DNA of 64,000 nt from Lasiosphaeria ovina (GCA_033439765.1 JAULSN010000002.1:4340001-4404000); one strand, 5' to 3'. Positions 9,884-21,730 are shown, counted from the stretch's first letter. Notes: generated by a model not told the origin, from the sequence alone. Program-made: numbers and translations.

Positions 9884-11403
9884 TTAGGAGGCGCTTTCGC
9901 GGCTCTTACGGTACGTTGCCTGTAGCGTGGGAGCGAGTTGAACAGATGTTGGAGCCGGAGTCAGCAAAGACCGCTCTGCAAGTAGTAATAAAACAGATAG
10001 AACGATAGCCACGCCACTACTGCTGCAAAGAGAAGGCTGAAGCACGACTTGCCTCCTGTTCGACCTGCAGCCCATCAATGACAGGCGCGAGCTCGCTCAG
10101 AATCTCGTGGGCCTTCTTGTGGAACTCCATTTGAGCGGCAATCAGCTCGGCAAGGTTGCGGAGCGGCTCTGGCGTGTCGAGGACCTGCATGATAAGGAAA
10201 GGGGAGAGGTTATACGTTAGCAGATTGTTTCACTATTTATAGCAAAAGATGACAGCCAGAAGAGGGGCAAAAAGACTCACATTCTTCATGACGGCAACTG
10301 CCTCCTCGGTCTGCGTGACAAACTCGTCTTCGGCCTTCTCGATCTCCTCCTGGGCCTCCCGGCTAAGCTCGTGCTCGTCGTGCAGCTCGGTGCGGGGCGA
10401 CGAGGCGCCGCCCAGCTTCCACGTGGTGCCCTTGACGCGGGCCTTGACGGCGTCGAGCGTCAGGCGGGCCTTCTCGACCGCCTTGCGGGCGCGCGTGGCG
10501 AACAGGATGTTGGTGTTGATGGTCGTGTTCCATCCGGCCAGGAAGCGGCTCTGGATCTGGGCGTCCTGGGCCAGGCGCGCCTCGCCCACGCGCTCCATGC
10601 TCAGGGCATACTTCTCGAGGGCCGTGGCCAGCGGGTCTTCGCCGGCGCCCGTGTGCTGCTGGTATAGCGTCTGGCTGCTCGCCAAGCTGGCGCGGGCGAT
10701 GGCGTGCGGGAACGTCTTGGGCTGCGGCTTGGCCGTGGGCGGCGCTGTCAGCGCGGCCTGGGCTTCGCCGGGCGACGTGGCCGACGAGAGCAGCGTCACC
10801 TTCTCGCTGACGGTGCGTCCGAGGTCCTGGAACGTCTCCTTGATATTGGGGGGATAGTCGTAGGCTTCGTGCGAATACTGGGAGCTGCGGTTTCAGAGGT
10901 CCATGTTAGAATTTGAGCGTTGGGGCTGTGCCGGGCGAGAGTGCGGCGGCGCCCCCCGTCTGGGCGATTGCGCAACTCGGAATCTCATGCAGGGAACACT
11001 CACGTCACAGCCAGCATCTTCTGGTGGACCGCCTTCAGCGCATCAACCCGCTTCTCCAGATCGATGTAACTAGGAGGCAGTTGGGTCTATTCCGGAGCCC
11101 GCAGCCAGTCAGCCCATTTCATCCACGACAACGAGGGTCCAGCCCAGGGCAGACGCAGCATCCTTGGATAGCGCACTGGCGACGAACCTTGTCTTCGGCC
11201 TGGCCCAATTGCTCCTTGGTGTACTGGAAGGTGCGCGAGGCGAAGGGCGTGATCTGGCCGCCGAGCGAGCTGCGACACGCTAACGTTAGCTAATGTAGCC
11301 TCCATTGCCTCCAGACTCGCCTCGCCTCGCGCGCAAGCGAGCCGTGGGAATCGAGGGTGAGCTCTTACGTCAGGCTCTTCTGGAAACCCTTGAATGCGTC
11401 CAT
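9884..11403 (-). CDS. GVP36-like BAR-domain protein
   Basis: Membrane-curvature protein of the fungal Gvp36 type, expected on Golgi/late secretory membranes and involved in vesicle traffic and endocytosis. Six exons on the minus strand: 11369-11403, 11188-11269, 11004-11086, 10281-10884, 10053-10184, 9884-9919; 323 aa, matching the ~326 aa of the yeast protein. Starts MDAFKGFQKSLTSLGGQITPF, then a helical BAR domain (EKRVDALKAVHQKMLAVTSQY, RFLAGWNTTINTNILFATRARKAVEKARL) and an acidic EEIEKAEDEFV segment. It ends VEQEATYRKSRESAS. The last intron uses a GC-AG donor (GCAAGT at 10047-10052): the only nearby GT alternative would replace the conserved YRKSRE end. Long middle exon covers most of the BAR domain. 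Confidence 0.88.
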
Positions 11404-12196
11404 GATTGCTAGCTTCTTGTTCAGAAGGAGATGGGAAAATAAGGACGGCGCTGGGCAGATGGGATGCGCTGTCTGGCGTCGGCTTCAAGATGCTAATGGC
11501 GTTGGATCTTGCGCGGATGGTTGTTGAGTGCTTGCAGAAGCTCCGTGGTGCGTGATGGGGGACGTTTCCAAGCCCGGTTGTTTTTAGGGGGATACAGAAG
11601 GGCTCCCTAGGCGACCCCCCCGCCAACCCCTGTCAGCGAAGGAGCTTCGACACAGCCGTCCCGTCGGATTTGATTGGTCGCGCTATCTTTCTCTGCCTAG
11701 GCGGCGTCTTCAGGCATGTGCTCCTCATGCACGAACCTGCTGGGCTATCTTCACAACTCTAAAAAGTTGCTATTCCCGGTCTCTTCTTTTATTTTTTGGA
11801 GGAAAAGAAGGACATATTATTTCTCAAAATATTAGCCAGGCACTTGGAAAACAGGTAAGGTAATTAATGGGGTTTACTATTATCCGTTGAACTTTTTGTA
11901 AGACTCGTATATATCCATCCGTAGGGACGTCCCTGTCCTTTCAGCAAGCATGCTGCTGAGCGACAGGTCTTCAACCATTCATTCTTGGTCATCGAGCCTT
12001 TTGATTGGACCTCTGACATCCAGGCCACGCAAGCTGCACCGCAGCGGCACCCTTTGTGGGATGGACGCTTCCACCGATTCCGTGCAGCAAACACAGACCA
12101 GCCAGCCGGCCCGCGTCGGCGGCTGATTCCAGTAAGCCAGCCAGATATAATATTATATAAAATAAACTGCGTCATTGCCCCGACATTCCCGGGCCC
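11404..12196. other. Upstream region of BAR gene and 3' region of acetylglutamate synthase
   Basis: Both flanking genes run on the minus strand. The first ~250 bases upstream of 11403 are probably promoter/5' UTR. No other gene recognised. Confidence 0.45.
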
Positions 12197-14390
12197 TCAG
12201 TCAGCCTGCTTCGTGTCTGCCCACGAGGGCGTGACGTTCTGGCACACATCCTCGTAGTCATGCACCAGTTGCTCAGTCATGGATGGGTTGGGGGTTGTCC
12301 AGAACATGGTCCAGTTGCTGTCGGGAAGCTTCACCGTCCCCGAAGACCGCTCAAAATACCACTTGTTCACCGGGTTGTTCTTCCTGCTCCTCCAGCACAC
12401 GCCTCCTGGGAAGCAGTCCCGTACCATGGCGTTGAAGACGATATCCGCAACCCCTCCCGCGCCCTGGCTCTTTTTGAGCACGGCAAACTTGTCCAGGTAC
12501 GGCACAAGACGCCCCGAGCTGTAGGCCGTCCCTTCGTCCATGCCGAATGGCCGCTCCCATGTGAGGATGGCGCCGCCCTCGTACTCGCCCGCGATGATGA
12601 TGCCGGCTAGGCTGTCCTCGACTCTCCGCAAATAATGCTCGGCGTCGAGCTTTCTACTGAACGAGTCGTTGATCAAGTGGATGAGTCTGGGCAGGTCGAT
12701 GCACGTGTCGGTTAATCTCAGCCGGGGACCCAGGGGATGCGGTGCCCGCCAAGGGCCGGCGCGAGGGTCCGGGAAGATGGTTACCGGCATCCCTCTCTTT
12801 GCAAGAGTGGTTGTCGGCATGCGGGGCACCATACGCCCCGAGCCGTGCCCGGCGGGCTTTATTCGCCCAATGGGCAGTGAGGACGAATAGACGGGCCGAT
12901 CGGTAAGAAGATTATGTATAAGGGGGTTGTGCCACCTCCGCGTCCTCACTTCGAAGGCGAACTGCTCGACATTCGCGCCATTCGCACTCTCTTCCGGCCC
13001 TTTTAGGTTTGCAGCCTCTGCCGGCGACGTTATCAGGGCAGAAGCGGTCGGTGGCAGGATGGTAAGAGCAGCCTTGACTAGCTTTAGATTTTCCAGATGC
13101 TTGGGTCTTGCAGCTCCGGGAGCGCTGGCTTCTCTGTTTGTCTGATCCGCAGACGCGGGGCTTGCCAGTAAGTTCTGAAGGTTGCCGAACTCTTGCTCCA
13201 GATTTATAAACACCTCGGTTCCGTGGCCCTGTCTGCCCGACGGTATGCCACCGAAAGGGTCTATGACAATAACCCTGTCAACCGATGCCCTCCGAGGCGG
13301 GCGGTGGTCATCCTCGGTTGCTGTGGCTTTGCTTCCCGATGTTTGGGTACCAAGGGGCACTCCAGAGAAAAAACGGGCGAGGGCAAATACGACCTCGTCA
13401 GAATCGACCACGGCAGAGTCGAGCGTTTCCTCGGCATATGCACGGGGCGAGACGACAAGAATGTGACCATATCTGATCGGGGTGGTGAAGACCTCTTCGA
13501 AGCCGACATGAACGGTTGAGGAGATGGTAGTGATGACGTTCGGCGGGGCGCTGTCCGTCCTGCACAGCCCCGAGTCGACAACTTCGGCCCCAGGCGAGCC
13601 ATGCCGGCCAATGGCTTCCACAATGCGGTCTGTTTGTTGGGCGAGGGTGGACTGCCACCTAGGGCCGGGCGGGCGTTCTGAAGTCTCGTCAACACCACAG
13701 TCCGGGACGATGATGCTCAGCAAGCCCAGATGGCGCAGCTGGGTGATGGTCTTGGCAACGCCGTCAAGGAGAGCGTCGTCCCAGGCCTGGGGATCTCTCA
13801 GCTTGACAATGGCCACATGGGGTATCTCGTCGGCGGCAGGCACGGCCGGGGTCGCGGAGCCCTGCACAAAAAGCGGCGTGGTGCTGGGGGGCCTAATGCC
13901 GTCGTGCAAGACGGGTAGGGCGGGCGCGCTGGCTGGCTTTACAGATGCTGGCAGCGTGGAGCCGCCAAAGGTCTGCAGGTAGGCCTTTGCATCGCGCTTG
14001 GTGGCCGACGACTCGAGCACGGAAATCAGGAACTCGCGCTTCTCCCTCGCCTCGGATGAAGAGGGGGAGCGGTTGTGATTCCGGGAAGGAGCGGCGCCAA
14101 AGCCCGTGCCCGTGCCCGTGCCCGTGCTCGTGCTCGTGGTCGTGCCCGTCTTGACGCCGTTTTCGGCCGCCGTCGACAGGTGGTGGCGCTGGACCGGTGA
14201 TACACCGCCAGTGTAGTAGCCGGGCTGTTGTTTGTGCTTGTGCTCTCTTATGACCGAGGCCTGATTCGATGCGTGAGAAAAGTGCGAGTTGGATGCAAGA
14301 GCTTTGCGAGGAGGAAATAATTCTTACCTGCGCAGCTGCAGAGGTTGCCTTCTTCCACACATTGTTGGCACCGCCATTCCGCACAAACAT
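12197..14390 (-). CDS. arg-14: Mitochondrial N-acetylglutamate synthase (fungal type)
   Basis: Makes N-acetyl-L-glutamate from acetyl-CoA and glutamate, the first step of arginine synthesis in the mitochondrial matrix (ARG2 in yeast, arg-14 in Neurospora). Two exons: 14328-14390 and 12197-14224; 696 aa, usual for the family. Exon 1 (MFVRNGGANNVWKKATSAAAQ) is a basic presequence, joined to PGYYTGGVSPVQRHHLSTAAENG. A low-complexity Thr/Gly/Ser linker follows, then EFLISVLESSATKRDAKAYLQTF, a degenerate amino-acid-kinase-like region. The C-terminal acetyltransferase domain shows YLRRVEDSLAGIIIAGEYEG, the acetyl-CoA loop KKSQGAGGVADIVF, and NPVNKWYFERSSGT. Divergent from the gene at 15709. I found no perfect TGASTCA Gcn4/CPC-1 site in the upstream 1.3 kb, only near matches such as TGACTCG near 14707. 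Confidence 0.93.
14103..14153. repeat. Imperfect GTGCCC/GTGCTC hexamer repeat in coding sequence
   Basis: Tandem hexamers within exon 2 of the acetylglutamate synthase gene, encoding alternating Thr-Gly and Thr-Ser pairs in the linker after the presequence. Confidence 0.75.
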
Positions 14391-15708
14391 GATTATTTCA
14401 CGAATCCGACTCCCGTTTTGACGTGGCTTCCCCTCGGGTTTCGTCGATGAGTTCTAGCGAAACGAAACCGACACACGCAAGCTAAGGTAGGTAGTTCCAG
14501 GTACTGTACGCAGTTCAATGACAATCCCACACCGACCGACCCAAGCCTACCTGGTCAGGTCAGAGGACGGACGGCCACGCAAAGTCGTTCACTCAAAAGG
14601 GTGTCATCTAAATCCAGCCTGGTGCACTGACGGATGTTTGGACGGGGTTCCAGGTGCAGGTTGCAGGTATGGGCCACCTCACTGGAAGTGGAAGCTTGAT
14701 GCAAGTGACTCGACGGCTAGAGTCGAATTCATATCTTTGATGGGCCCAACCTGCGCTAGAGAATTGATAACAGCTCGACGACTGCGTAATATTCTGGGGC
14801 GGGCTTTGCAACTTCGCCAACCGGAAATTCCTACCTGGACATAAATGCTTACTATAAATAATGGAGAAAAATGACGGTTCAAGGCAACGCGGCAGTCAAT
14901 TAGAGAGATGCATTTGAAGAAACCAAGGAGAGACGGATAAAATTCCAGTGCATATGACCGTCGGATTTTTTTTCTTCTGTGCTGGCAATGAAGCAGAGCT
15001 CTCTTCTTGATTGGACAATGCATAAAATCTGCATGGTGACCCAACCAGACTGAAGACCCGACGCCATCTTCTGCCCCGCAGCCACATGCCCGTCCGCCTC
15101 TAACCTCCCACAACAGCCTAGGCCCCTCAGCTTAAGGCCCCCTCAGCCCAACAGCGGGAGCAAAGGGCGGCAAACTTCTCGAGGAGCATCGGAATACGTC
15201 ATTCCCGTACCGGTTTCCGAGTATGCTCGGAAGAGTGGTCGCGTCGCGAGAAGCATGGAGACTCGAATGAAACACCATGCTACTAATCACGACGCAGATT
15301 CCTCAGCAATCCATAATCACCTCACATGCGATATCACAAACCCCCGTGAACATCTTAACTGCCGCGTCTCGGCCGATTGCTGCGTCAGTTACTCAGCAAC
15401 AACTCCAAAGTAAAGTAAACCCGTTTATTTCCCTGAGCGGAAATCGATCTCCGCATCATCGCAGAACCGCGAGCAAAATCTCCATCTATTCCACGTGTTC
15501 GCTGATCGTCGTCCCAAAATCTGTGATTGCCGTCTGTCTATTTAATCAGAGGCATCTCGTCGTGATATATTTTTGCTCGTCCACGACAAATTGCGGGTTC
15601 CCTTTGACAAGACATTATAATTACAAGTTCACAATACGGACATCACTCAGGTCATCACTCAAACACCTCTGACGCTTAAACTAAGCCTGCCCCCTAAAAG
15701 AAAAGAAA
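14391..15708. other. Divergent promoter region
   Basis: 1.3 kb between the acetylglutamate synthase gene (-) and the dehydrogenase-like gene (+), holding both promoters. Reading frames inside are short and unrelated to known families. Confidence 0.5.
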
Positions 15709-16700
15709 ATGGCACTACGACTCTTCTGGATCGGATTGGGGAACATGGGACGGGTAAGCAGGTCCTCATGGATTGAAGCTCCAAACGAGGCACTAACACG
15801 CCTTTTTCTCGGCAGGGCATGTGCAAGAACATCGTCGAGAAGGCCAATCTCGACCAGCCGCTGCTCATATACAACCGCACGAGGCAGCGCAGCGTCGAGC
15901 TCAGTGAGAAGCTGGGCGCCGACAAGACGGCCGTCGTAGACTCGGTCGCCGAGGGCGTGGCCCAGGCCGACGTCATCATCACGTGCGTCGCCAACGACAA
16001 GGCCATGGAGGCCACGGTCGACGAGATCATCAAACAGGGCGGCGACATCGCCGGCAAGCTCTTCGTCGACTGCTCCACCATCCACCCGGACACCACCGAG
16101 CGGGTCGGCAAGGCCTTGACGGACAAGGGCGCCGAATTCGTGGCCGGGCCCGTGTTCGGCGCGGCGGCCATGGCCGAGTCGGGCATGGTCATCAGCGTGC
16201 TCGCGGGGCCCAAGGCGTCGGTCGACCGGGCCAGGCCGTACTTCAAGGGCGTGACGGCGCGCGCCGAGATCGACATGTCGGGCGAGCCGTGGGGCAAGGC
16301 GTTGCTGCTCAAGGTGACGGGCAACGCGTTCATACTGGGCATGGTCGAGATGCTCGCCGAGGGCCACGTGCTGGCCGAGAAGACGGGGCTCGGCACCAAG
16401 TACCTGGACTCGCTGGTCGGGAACATGTTCGGCGGCCCGTTCGGCGCCTACTCGGGCCGCCTTGTGAGCGGCGACTACTACAAGAGAGACCCGCCGGCCT
16501 TCGCCGTCGACCTCGCCCGCAAGGACGCCGGCCACGCCCTGAGCCTCGCCAAGGCCGCCGGCACGCGCATGCGCATCGTCGAGGTCGCCGACGAGCACCT
16601 CAAGCTAGTCAAGGAGCACGTTGGCGAGAACGGAGACCTCGCCGGCATCTACGGCGCTATACGGCTCGAGGCCGGCCTAGATTATCGCAACGAGGCATGA
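15709..16700 (+). CDS. 3-hydroxyisobutyrate dehydrogenase-like (beta-hydroxyacid dehydrogenase family)
   Basis: NAD(P)-dependent beta-hydroxyacid dehydrogenase; typical substrates of the family are 3-hydroxyisobutyrate, tartronate semialdehyde or related acids. Exons 15709-15753 and 15816-16700; 309 aa. The N-terminal Rossmann motif GLGNMGRGMCKN is split by the intron. The substrate-binding block is VDCSTIHPDTTERV, followed by the PVFGAAAMAESG equivalent of the conserved GG(x)AGA segment and the catalytic lysine region LLKVTGNAFILGMVEMLAEG. The C-terminal helical domain ends in AIRLEAGLDYRNEA. There is no mitochondrial presequence, unlike valine-pathway 3-HIBDH, so a cytosolic family member of uncertain substrate is more likely. 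Confidence 0.87.
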
Positions 16701-17383
16701 GTACGGCCGTGCATTTACTGCTGGGGTTTTAATAGTTGGTATCTTTGGGTATAGGATAGGAGGATAAATATATATTAATTAGGTAGAGGCTATTATTCCG
16801 TCGAGAATCTTACCTATATTGAGACCTGCTACGAAAGCACCGGGCCTTCTTTCGTGATCATGACCAGCCTGCGATCATTCGTTACATCATTGTAGCTTGT
16901 TGAATTTTGTTGTTCTCCTTTTCGCAATGCGAACAGGCTACGTATCCGTATCCGTACTTATTCTAAAAAGCATTGCATTTGGCAATTTCATGTAACCGAT
17001 ATGGATGACTCAGCAGTCCAAGCTCCTTCCCGCAGCGCAAGTAGTGGGCGATCCCTGCAGGCTGCAAACTCGCCCTGGGTGGGTGAGCTCCATCCAACCA
17101 GGAACCACCCGACAGCTTGCGCCGCCCGCCGCCGCCGCCGCCGCCTCCATTTCAACAACTGACGACGACGACAGACATTCCGCAGCAAAACGTCCAGCGC
17201 CCACCCTCGCTGCATTTTGCATTTACCCACCTACCCACCTGCTTGCTTCTCGCCGTCACAGACTTGGGGCACGGCTCCAACCAACTGCGCTACCGGCCGA
17301 CATATTTTCCCCCCACGACTCGTCGAAGCCGAGAGAGACACATCAGAATCCCCGATTCGAGCAGCCAGCGCGGCAAAGACAAA
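16701..17383. other. Intergenic upstream of V-ATPase subunit e
   Basis: 3' region of the dehydrogenase (TA-rich near 16760) and 5' UTR/promoter of the VMA9 gene, including a GCC-repeat patch at about 17120-17147. No gene seen. Confidence 0.45.
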
Positions 17384-17477
17384 ATGGCCAATGGGTACGT
17401 CGTCACGCTGGCAGACAGACAACTGTTCCCCCTTGCCGCGAAGCCATCTGGCTAGCCGTATCCTTACTCAGGCGTCG

Positions 17478-17538
<61 letters not shown>

Positions 17539-17954
17539 GAACGGGCGCAGATAACGAGGAGCGATAAAGAGAGCAACTTGGCAGCTAGCTAACCGACCCT
17601 CTTCCCAACCCGCAGATGGAGCATCTTCATCGGACTGGCCATCATCGTCGCCATGTCGGCGGCGGCGTGGTTCTTTTCGCCCAAGGGGGAGAACCAAGTG
17701 TACGTCTCCTGTCGCTTTCCGACTCCCCCCCCCCCCCCCCCCCCCCCCACGCTATTTCCAGATTTTATATTATAATTCCTTTTGCTAACCAGGACACCCG
17801 GTTTTTAAAAAATAAAAACAGCCTCTGGCGGTCGTCGCTCATCCTGACCTTTGTCAGCTGCTACCTCATGTGGGCCATCACGCTGCTGGCGCAACTTCAC
17901 CCCATGATTGAGCCGAGGCGGTCCGACATTCGCGAGAATTACTTGCATCACTAA
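17384..17954 (+). CDS. vma9: V-type proton ATPase subunit e (Vma9)
   Basis: Small hydrophobic Vo-sector subunit of the vacuolar proton pump. Three exons 17384-17394, 17616-17699 and 17822-17954 code for 75 aa. Starts MANGWSIFIGLAIIVAMSAAAWFFSPKGENQVLWRSSL and continues as a second membrane helix (ILTFVSCYLMWAITLLAQLHP), ending in a short polar tail RRSDIRENYLHH. Two TM helices separated by FFSPKGENQ are diagnostic of subunit e. The first coding exon is only 11 nt. Intron 1 (221 nt) contains a long GA microsatellite and intron 2 (122 nt) a 24-base C run. Confidence 0.93.
17483..17537. repeat. GA dinucleotide microsatellite in VMA9 intron 1
   Basis: About 27 perfect GA units lying between the 11-nt first exon and exon 2. 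Confidence 0.9.
17725..17748. repeat. 24-nt C run in VMA9 intron 2
   Basis: Longest homopolymer C run in the window, 26 bases into the second intron. Confidence 0.9.
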
Positions 17955-18509
17955 GGGTGTTGGTGTTGTTGTGGGTCGGGGCCGGGAAACGAGAGAATAA
18001 AATGTCGATGACAAGAAAACCAATAAGAGAAACCGAGATGTGCTCGATGGTGGGAAAGGGGGGAGGTCAGAAACGATGCCCGGAGCTTTCCCCCCGCCAC
18101 CACTGCTGCCGGCGCTGTACTACTAATACATACCCCCCACGGCATCCATATTTATCACCATGCAAAGAAGGTCGGCCGGCGTTTATTTTATTATTTTTTG
18201 GAGGGGCAGGTACTGCGGCTTGGTTTCTGCATGTCTATCTATATACTGGGTCGAGACTTGGGAGAGGGGTGACTACGGGAGCGTGCGCAGGTAGACGATG
18301 ATCTGCTGGGGGCTGCGAGGAAATTGGTGCTGTCGGTCAACTGGCGATGTAATAATCCTAGACTGTGCAAGTTTCAAGAGACAACAACCCAGTTCTCCCC
18401 AGGCATACATACACCACAAATCGCGTTCACGAAGGTCAAAATTTATTTTTAATTTCTTTTGTCCAACACATGTATGAAAATACCCACAGATCCTCCACAG
18501 GCGGGCTGC
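17955..18509. other. Convergent intergenic region (VMA9 / ARV1)
   Basis: 3' regions of two convergent genes. No further gene recognised. Confidence 0.5.
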
Positions 18510-19511
18510 TCACCCAACGGCTAGCCTCCCAGCCCAGTCTCTCGCATACAAGAGCATGGCGCCAAGGGCGCGGCCCTCCTCGGCGACGCTGGTCTCGCCG
18601 GCCGAGTCGACGCCCTCGAGGCCGGCGGCCCACAGCACGGCGCGGCCCATGGCCCAGCGGCTGAGGGCGCCGGCGGTGGCCAGCAGGGCGGCGACGCCGT
18701 AGCCGCAGTCGAGCAAGATCTTGAGGGCCTCGACGTTGTTGGCCACGACGGCCCAGCCCAGCGACCGCGCCGCCGCCGGCACGTCGTACTCCCAGATGAC
18801 CATGAGGATCGGGAACAGCTTGGTCGACGACGACACCAGCAGCGCCGTCGACACCGAGTTGGGCCGCGAGTACGGCGCCCGCAGCAGCCCCAGGATTGCG
18901 AGCGGCGACCACGCGCTCGACGTCAGGAACCGGATCGACCCGTGGAAGGCTATCGTCGAGAGCGTGCACAGGAGCACTATTTTGGTGTTAGATGAGAGAG
19001 GAAGGGAAAGAGAGAAAGGGGGTAGCATACAAAAGAACAGGTACTGAAACACAATCGGCTGCTGCGTCAGGCGGCCAAGGGTGCCGCTGTCGCTGCCGTC
19101 CGCCGCGTCACCGCCGCCGCCGTCGCCGCCCGGCCCGGACTGCTTCTCGATGCGCGCCCACGTCAGGTACACGTCGAACAGCAGGAGAAGCACGCCGAGG
19201 CGGATGATTGAGGGCTTTGTTTTTGTTAGTTCGGGGTATCATTTTGCATGTATGTATATGAGAGAGAGACTTACTGCAAACTCGTCCTCATCTTTCATCA
19301 ACGTGTTGTGCAGCAGGTGGCGGTAGACCTGCGGCTTGATGAGCACCAGGTCGATGAACAGCACGACAAAGTCATGCTCGACGTATTTGTCGCAGAAGCG
19401 GCCGCAGTTCTTGCACACCGTCAGCCGGATGTTGTGGCCGCCCGACTTGTCGCCCGCGCCCTCCCGCCACAGCGTCTTGACGGGGTGCCGGCACTCGATG
19501 CAGATGGGCAT
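18510..19511 (-). CDS. arv1: ARV1-family ER lipid homeostasis protein
   Basis: ER membrane protein required for sterol and sphingolipid distribution and GPI-anchor intermediate handling. Three exons on the minus strand: 19275-19511, 19031-19214, 18510-18976; 295 aa. The N-terminal Arv1 homology domain has a zinc-binding pair C4-x2-C7 and C33-x2-C36 (MPICIEC, VCKNCGRF), then CDKYVEHDFVVLFIDLVLIKPQVYRHLLHN, the family signature. Several hydrophobic segments follow (IIRLGVLLLLFDVYLTW, VLLCTLSTIAFHGSIRF, LFPILMVIWEY). A Gly/Asp-rich insert (GPGGDGGGGDAADG) precedes the second membrane region. The acceptor of exon 2 is AAAG, inferred from frame. Confidence 0.92.
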
Positions 19512-20416
19512 CAGATCAGCGCTGTGCTGTGTTTGTCTGGCTAGGCTCTTGTTGGCGCTTGACGGCGCAGGTCAAACACCCTCGCAGGGCGGATCTCTTT
19601 CTTATGCGTATATAGGTAGCTTCCAGAAACACGGAATGGGTGTGCTTGACGTGTAGATTATTTCACTTGCACAGAGGGCTTCGGTGGTGGGATATGCATT
19701 TCATGATTTGAGACATTGTTGGCTAATAGCTAAGAGGCAAGGTTGTGAGATGGTTATCGGCGATAAACGCATTTCGCGACGCAACCCAAAACTCCTTGGC
19801 GACTTGTCTCGCAGCTGAAAGCCCGATACAAGCAAACCCTCGGTAATCCAATACCCCCCCAACCCCCAACCCCAAACCTAAACCATAAAAGAAGGTCTTG
19901 ATTTCCTTATGGATATATTAAATTTGCTTTATTTTCTTTAGTATTACTTCTTGACTAACGTCTATATTGTGTATTAGAAAGGAATTTTGTTTTTTATTCT
20001 TTAGAATATCGCTGCTAACTTACACATCATTCCACGGTCACCAGCCTGGATCTCAAAATAGCTTCACTTTCGAGCAACAACAGACACATACGACCATAGG
20101 TGCTAGAGAACTAGTATGACTCCAAGCGAGCCGAATCCTGTAAACACAAAATACGGGAAGCAGATGCATTCACTTGTTGGAATGGCAAACTCCCGAATAC
20201 ACATGTTACTGTGATATATATTCCCGTATTCCTTCTCTAGCTAGAATCAGGGGTACATCAGATGGTCCTACGACCGGTCCTCAATAGTTGACGGGAAGGA
20301 AACCTTTAAGTACAGGATGAAAACCTCCCCCCCCCCCCCCCCCAAATTCCTCACATCACATGAGACCAACTGAAATCTCTCCAAACAAAAGCGGGGGACC
20401 ACATGTAACCACCTAC
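19512..20416. other. Intergenic between ARV1 and lectin-like gene
   Basis: No protein gene seen. Holds the ARV1 promoter, a 15-base match to the fungal 5S rRNA 5' end at 20086-20100, and a C17 run at 20327-20343. Confidence 0.45.
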
Positions 20417-21152
20417 TTAGAATCCGGCGACATAAGACGTGATGATGACCGGGTTCTCCCACTTGTCACCGAACTCGGTCTTGAAGAGCGAGATGGTGGG
20501 CAGATCGTACTGGTTGGCCTTGCCATCCTCGGCGGCGTAGACCTTGATGCCCGTGGGCTTGCCGTCGAAGCTACGGGTGACGGTGGCAGAGATGGAGGAG
20601 CCCGCCTTGACTTGGAACTTGTTGCCCGCTTGCAGAGCGCCCTTGACCCACTTGCCATCGGACGACTTGCCTTCGTTGGTTAGGTAGAACTCGCTGAGGT
20701 ACTTGGTGGATTTGGCCGAGTAGTAGACGCGAATCTGAGAGCCGTGTCAGTCAATGAATCAGTCAGCGTTTTGACAAGAGAGTGCCCCAGGAAGTTGCGT
20801 GCAAAGAGAGCAAAATAAATAAATAAATAAATCCTACCTCCCTGTCGTTCGTGGGATTGACCCAGGAGATGGCAGCAATTTGCGTCACGTCGGGGTTGAC
20901 GTAGACCGGCTCGTCGGCCCTGTCTTTGATGAGATGGACTTCAAAGTCGCTGTTCTTGCTCCCGGCTCCAGGCCCCAGGAGATAAGCCAGCCGGTTCTTC
21001 GAGTCGACATAGAAGAGATAGCCTTTGGAGTTGCTCTCGACGGCAACGACATCGCCGGGGAGCTGATGGTGGGTTTATTATCAGCCAAGGTAAGATAAAA
21101 AACCAAGAGAAGATGAACCAAGGGGAGGGACACATACGATATCACTAGGCAT
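20417..21152 (-). CDS. Short fucose-lectin-like (AAL-type beta-propeller) protein
   Basis: Three exons on the minus strand: 21138-21152 (MPSDI), 20838-21062, 20417-20734; 185 aa. No signal peptide or membrane segment, so cytosolic or non-classically exported. Segments such as AISWVNPTNDREIRVYYSA...LSEFYLTNEG...KWVKGAL and GYLFYVDSKNRLAYLLG resemble blades of fungal fucose-specific lectins (Aleuria aurantia lectin family, W..x-IRVYY-x-E-x-W-x-G-L pattern). Those are ~310-aa six-bladed propellers; only two to three blade-like units fit here. It may therefore be a half-size relative that oligomerises, or a different fold. The first exon encodes just five residues. Call is by motif resemblance only; the gene structure is firmer than the function. 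Confidence 0.55.
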
Positions 21153-21547
21153 TTTGATATGGTGTGGGTTGCTGCCTAACCGCGGATGGGTGGAACTGAT
21201 TGGATTGCTGTGCGAAGAGAAGATGTCGATGGAGAGTGAGTGCTGGGAGAGGGTTGTGTGTGCGGTGATCTCTGGTGTCGATCCATGAGCGGGAGAGACC
21301 GTCACATTTATACTCGTGCCGTCCTTCAAAGTCGCACTGAGGGTCATCGTCGCTCCGTGTCCTTGGACCATGGTGGCGATAGATAGGTGCAGGTAGGTAC
21401 TTCGTACCCGAGCCAACGAGAAGTCGATGGAGGTTTTTTTTCACATGGGGCATGCCATGGCCGGCGCGAACATCTCAGCTGGCCTTGTGAAAAGCTGTAG
21501 TGTTTTGGACCTGAGCTGATGCGGAGATGTGATGTTAGGTTTGCATA

Positions 21548-21637
21548 GATGAGGGTTGTAAGACGCCATCACCCGCTACACCTACGTGACTTGTGGTCTG
21601 GACTCTGGACGGCGGCTAATAGTTCCACTGTGTGGAT
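21548..21637. repeat. Direct repeat, copy 1 (~90 bp)
   Basis: Segment from GATGAGGGTTGTAAGAC to the CTAATAGTTCCACTGTG end; recurs in diverged form 183 bp downstream at 21731-21820. Confidence 0.7.
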
Positions 21638-21730
21638 GGTGGATGGCAAGAGGGGAGCTGAAAGGTACGATAGTCTCACCAAGTCGGGCCCGATGTTTTC
21701 GAATGAGGAATAGACTCACTTCTTGCGGTA

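Noticed and set aside
20086..20100. ACATACGACCATAGG, the usual 5' end of fungal 5S rRNA
   Set aside because: Sequence after 15 bases does not match 5S, so it is noted as a possible relic only, not annotated as an rRNA gene.
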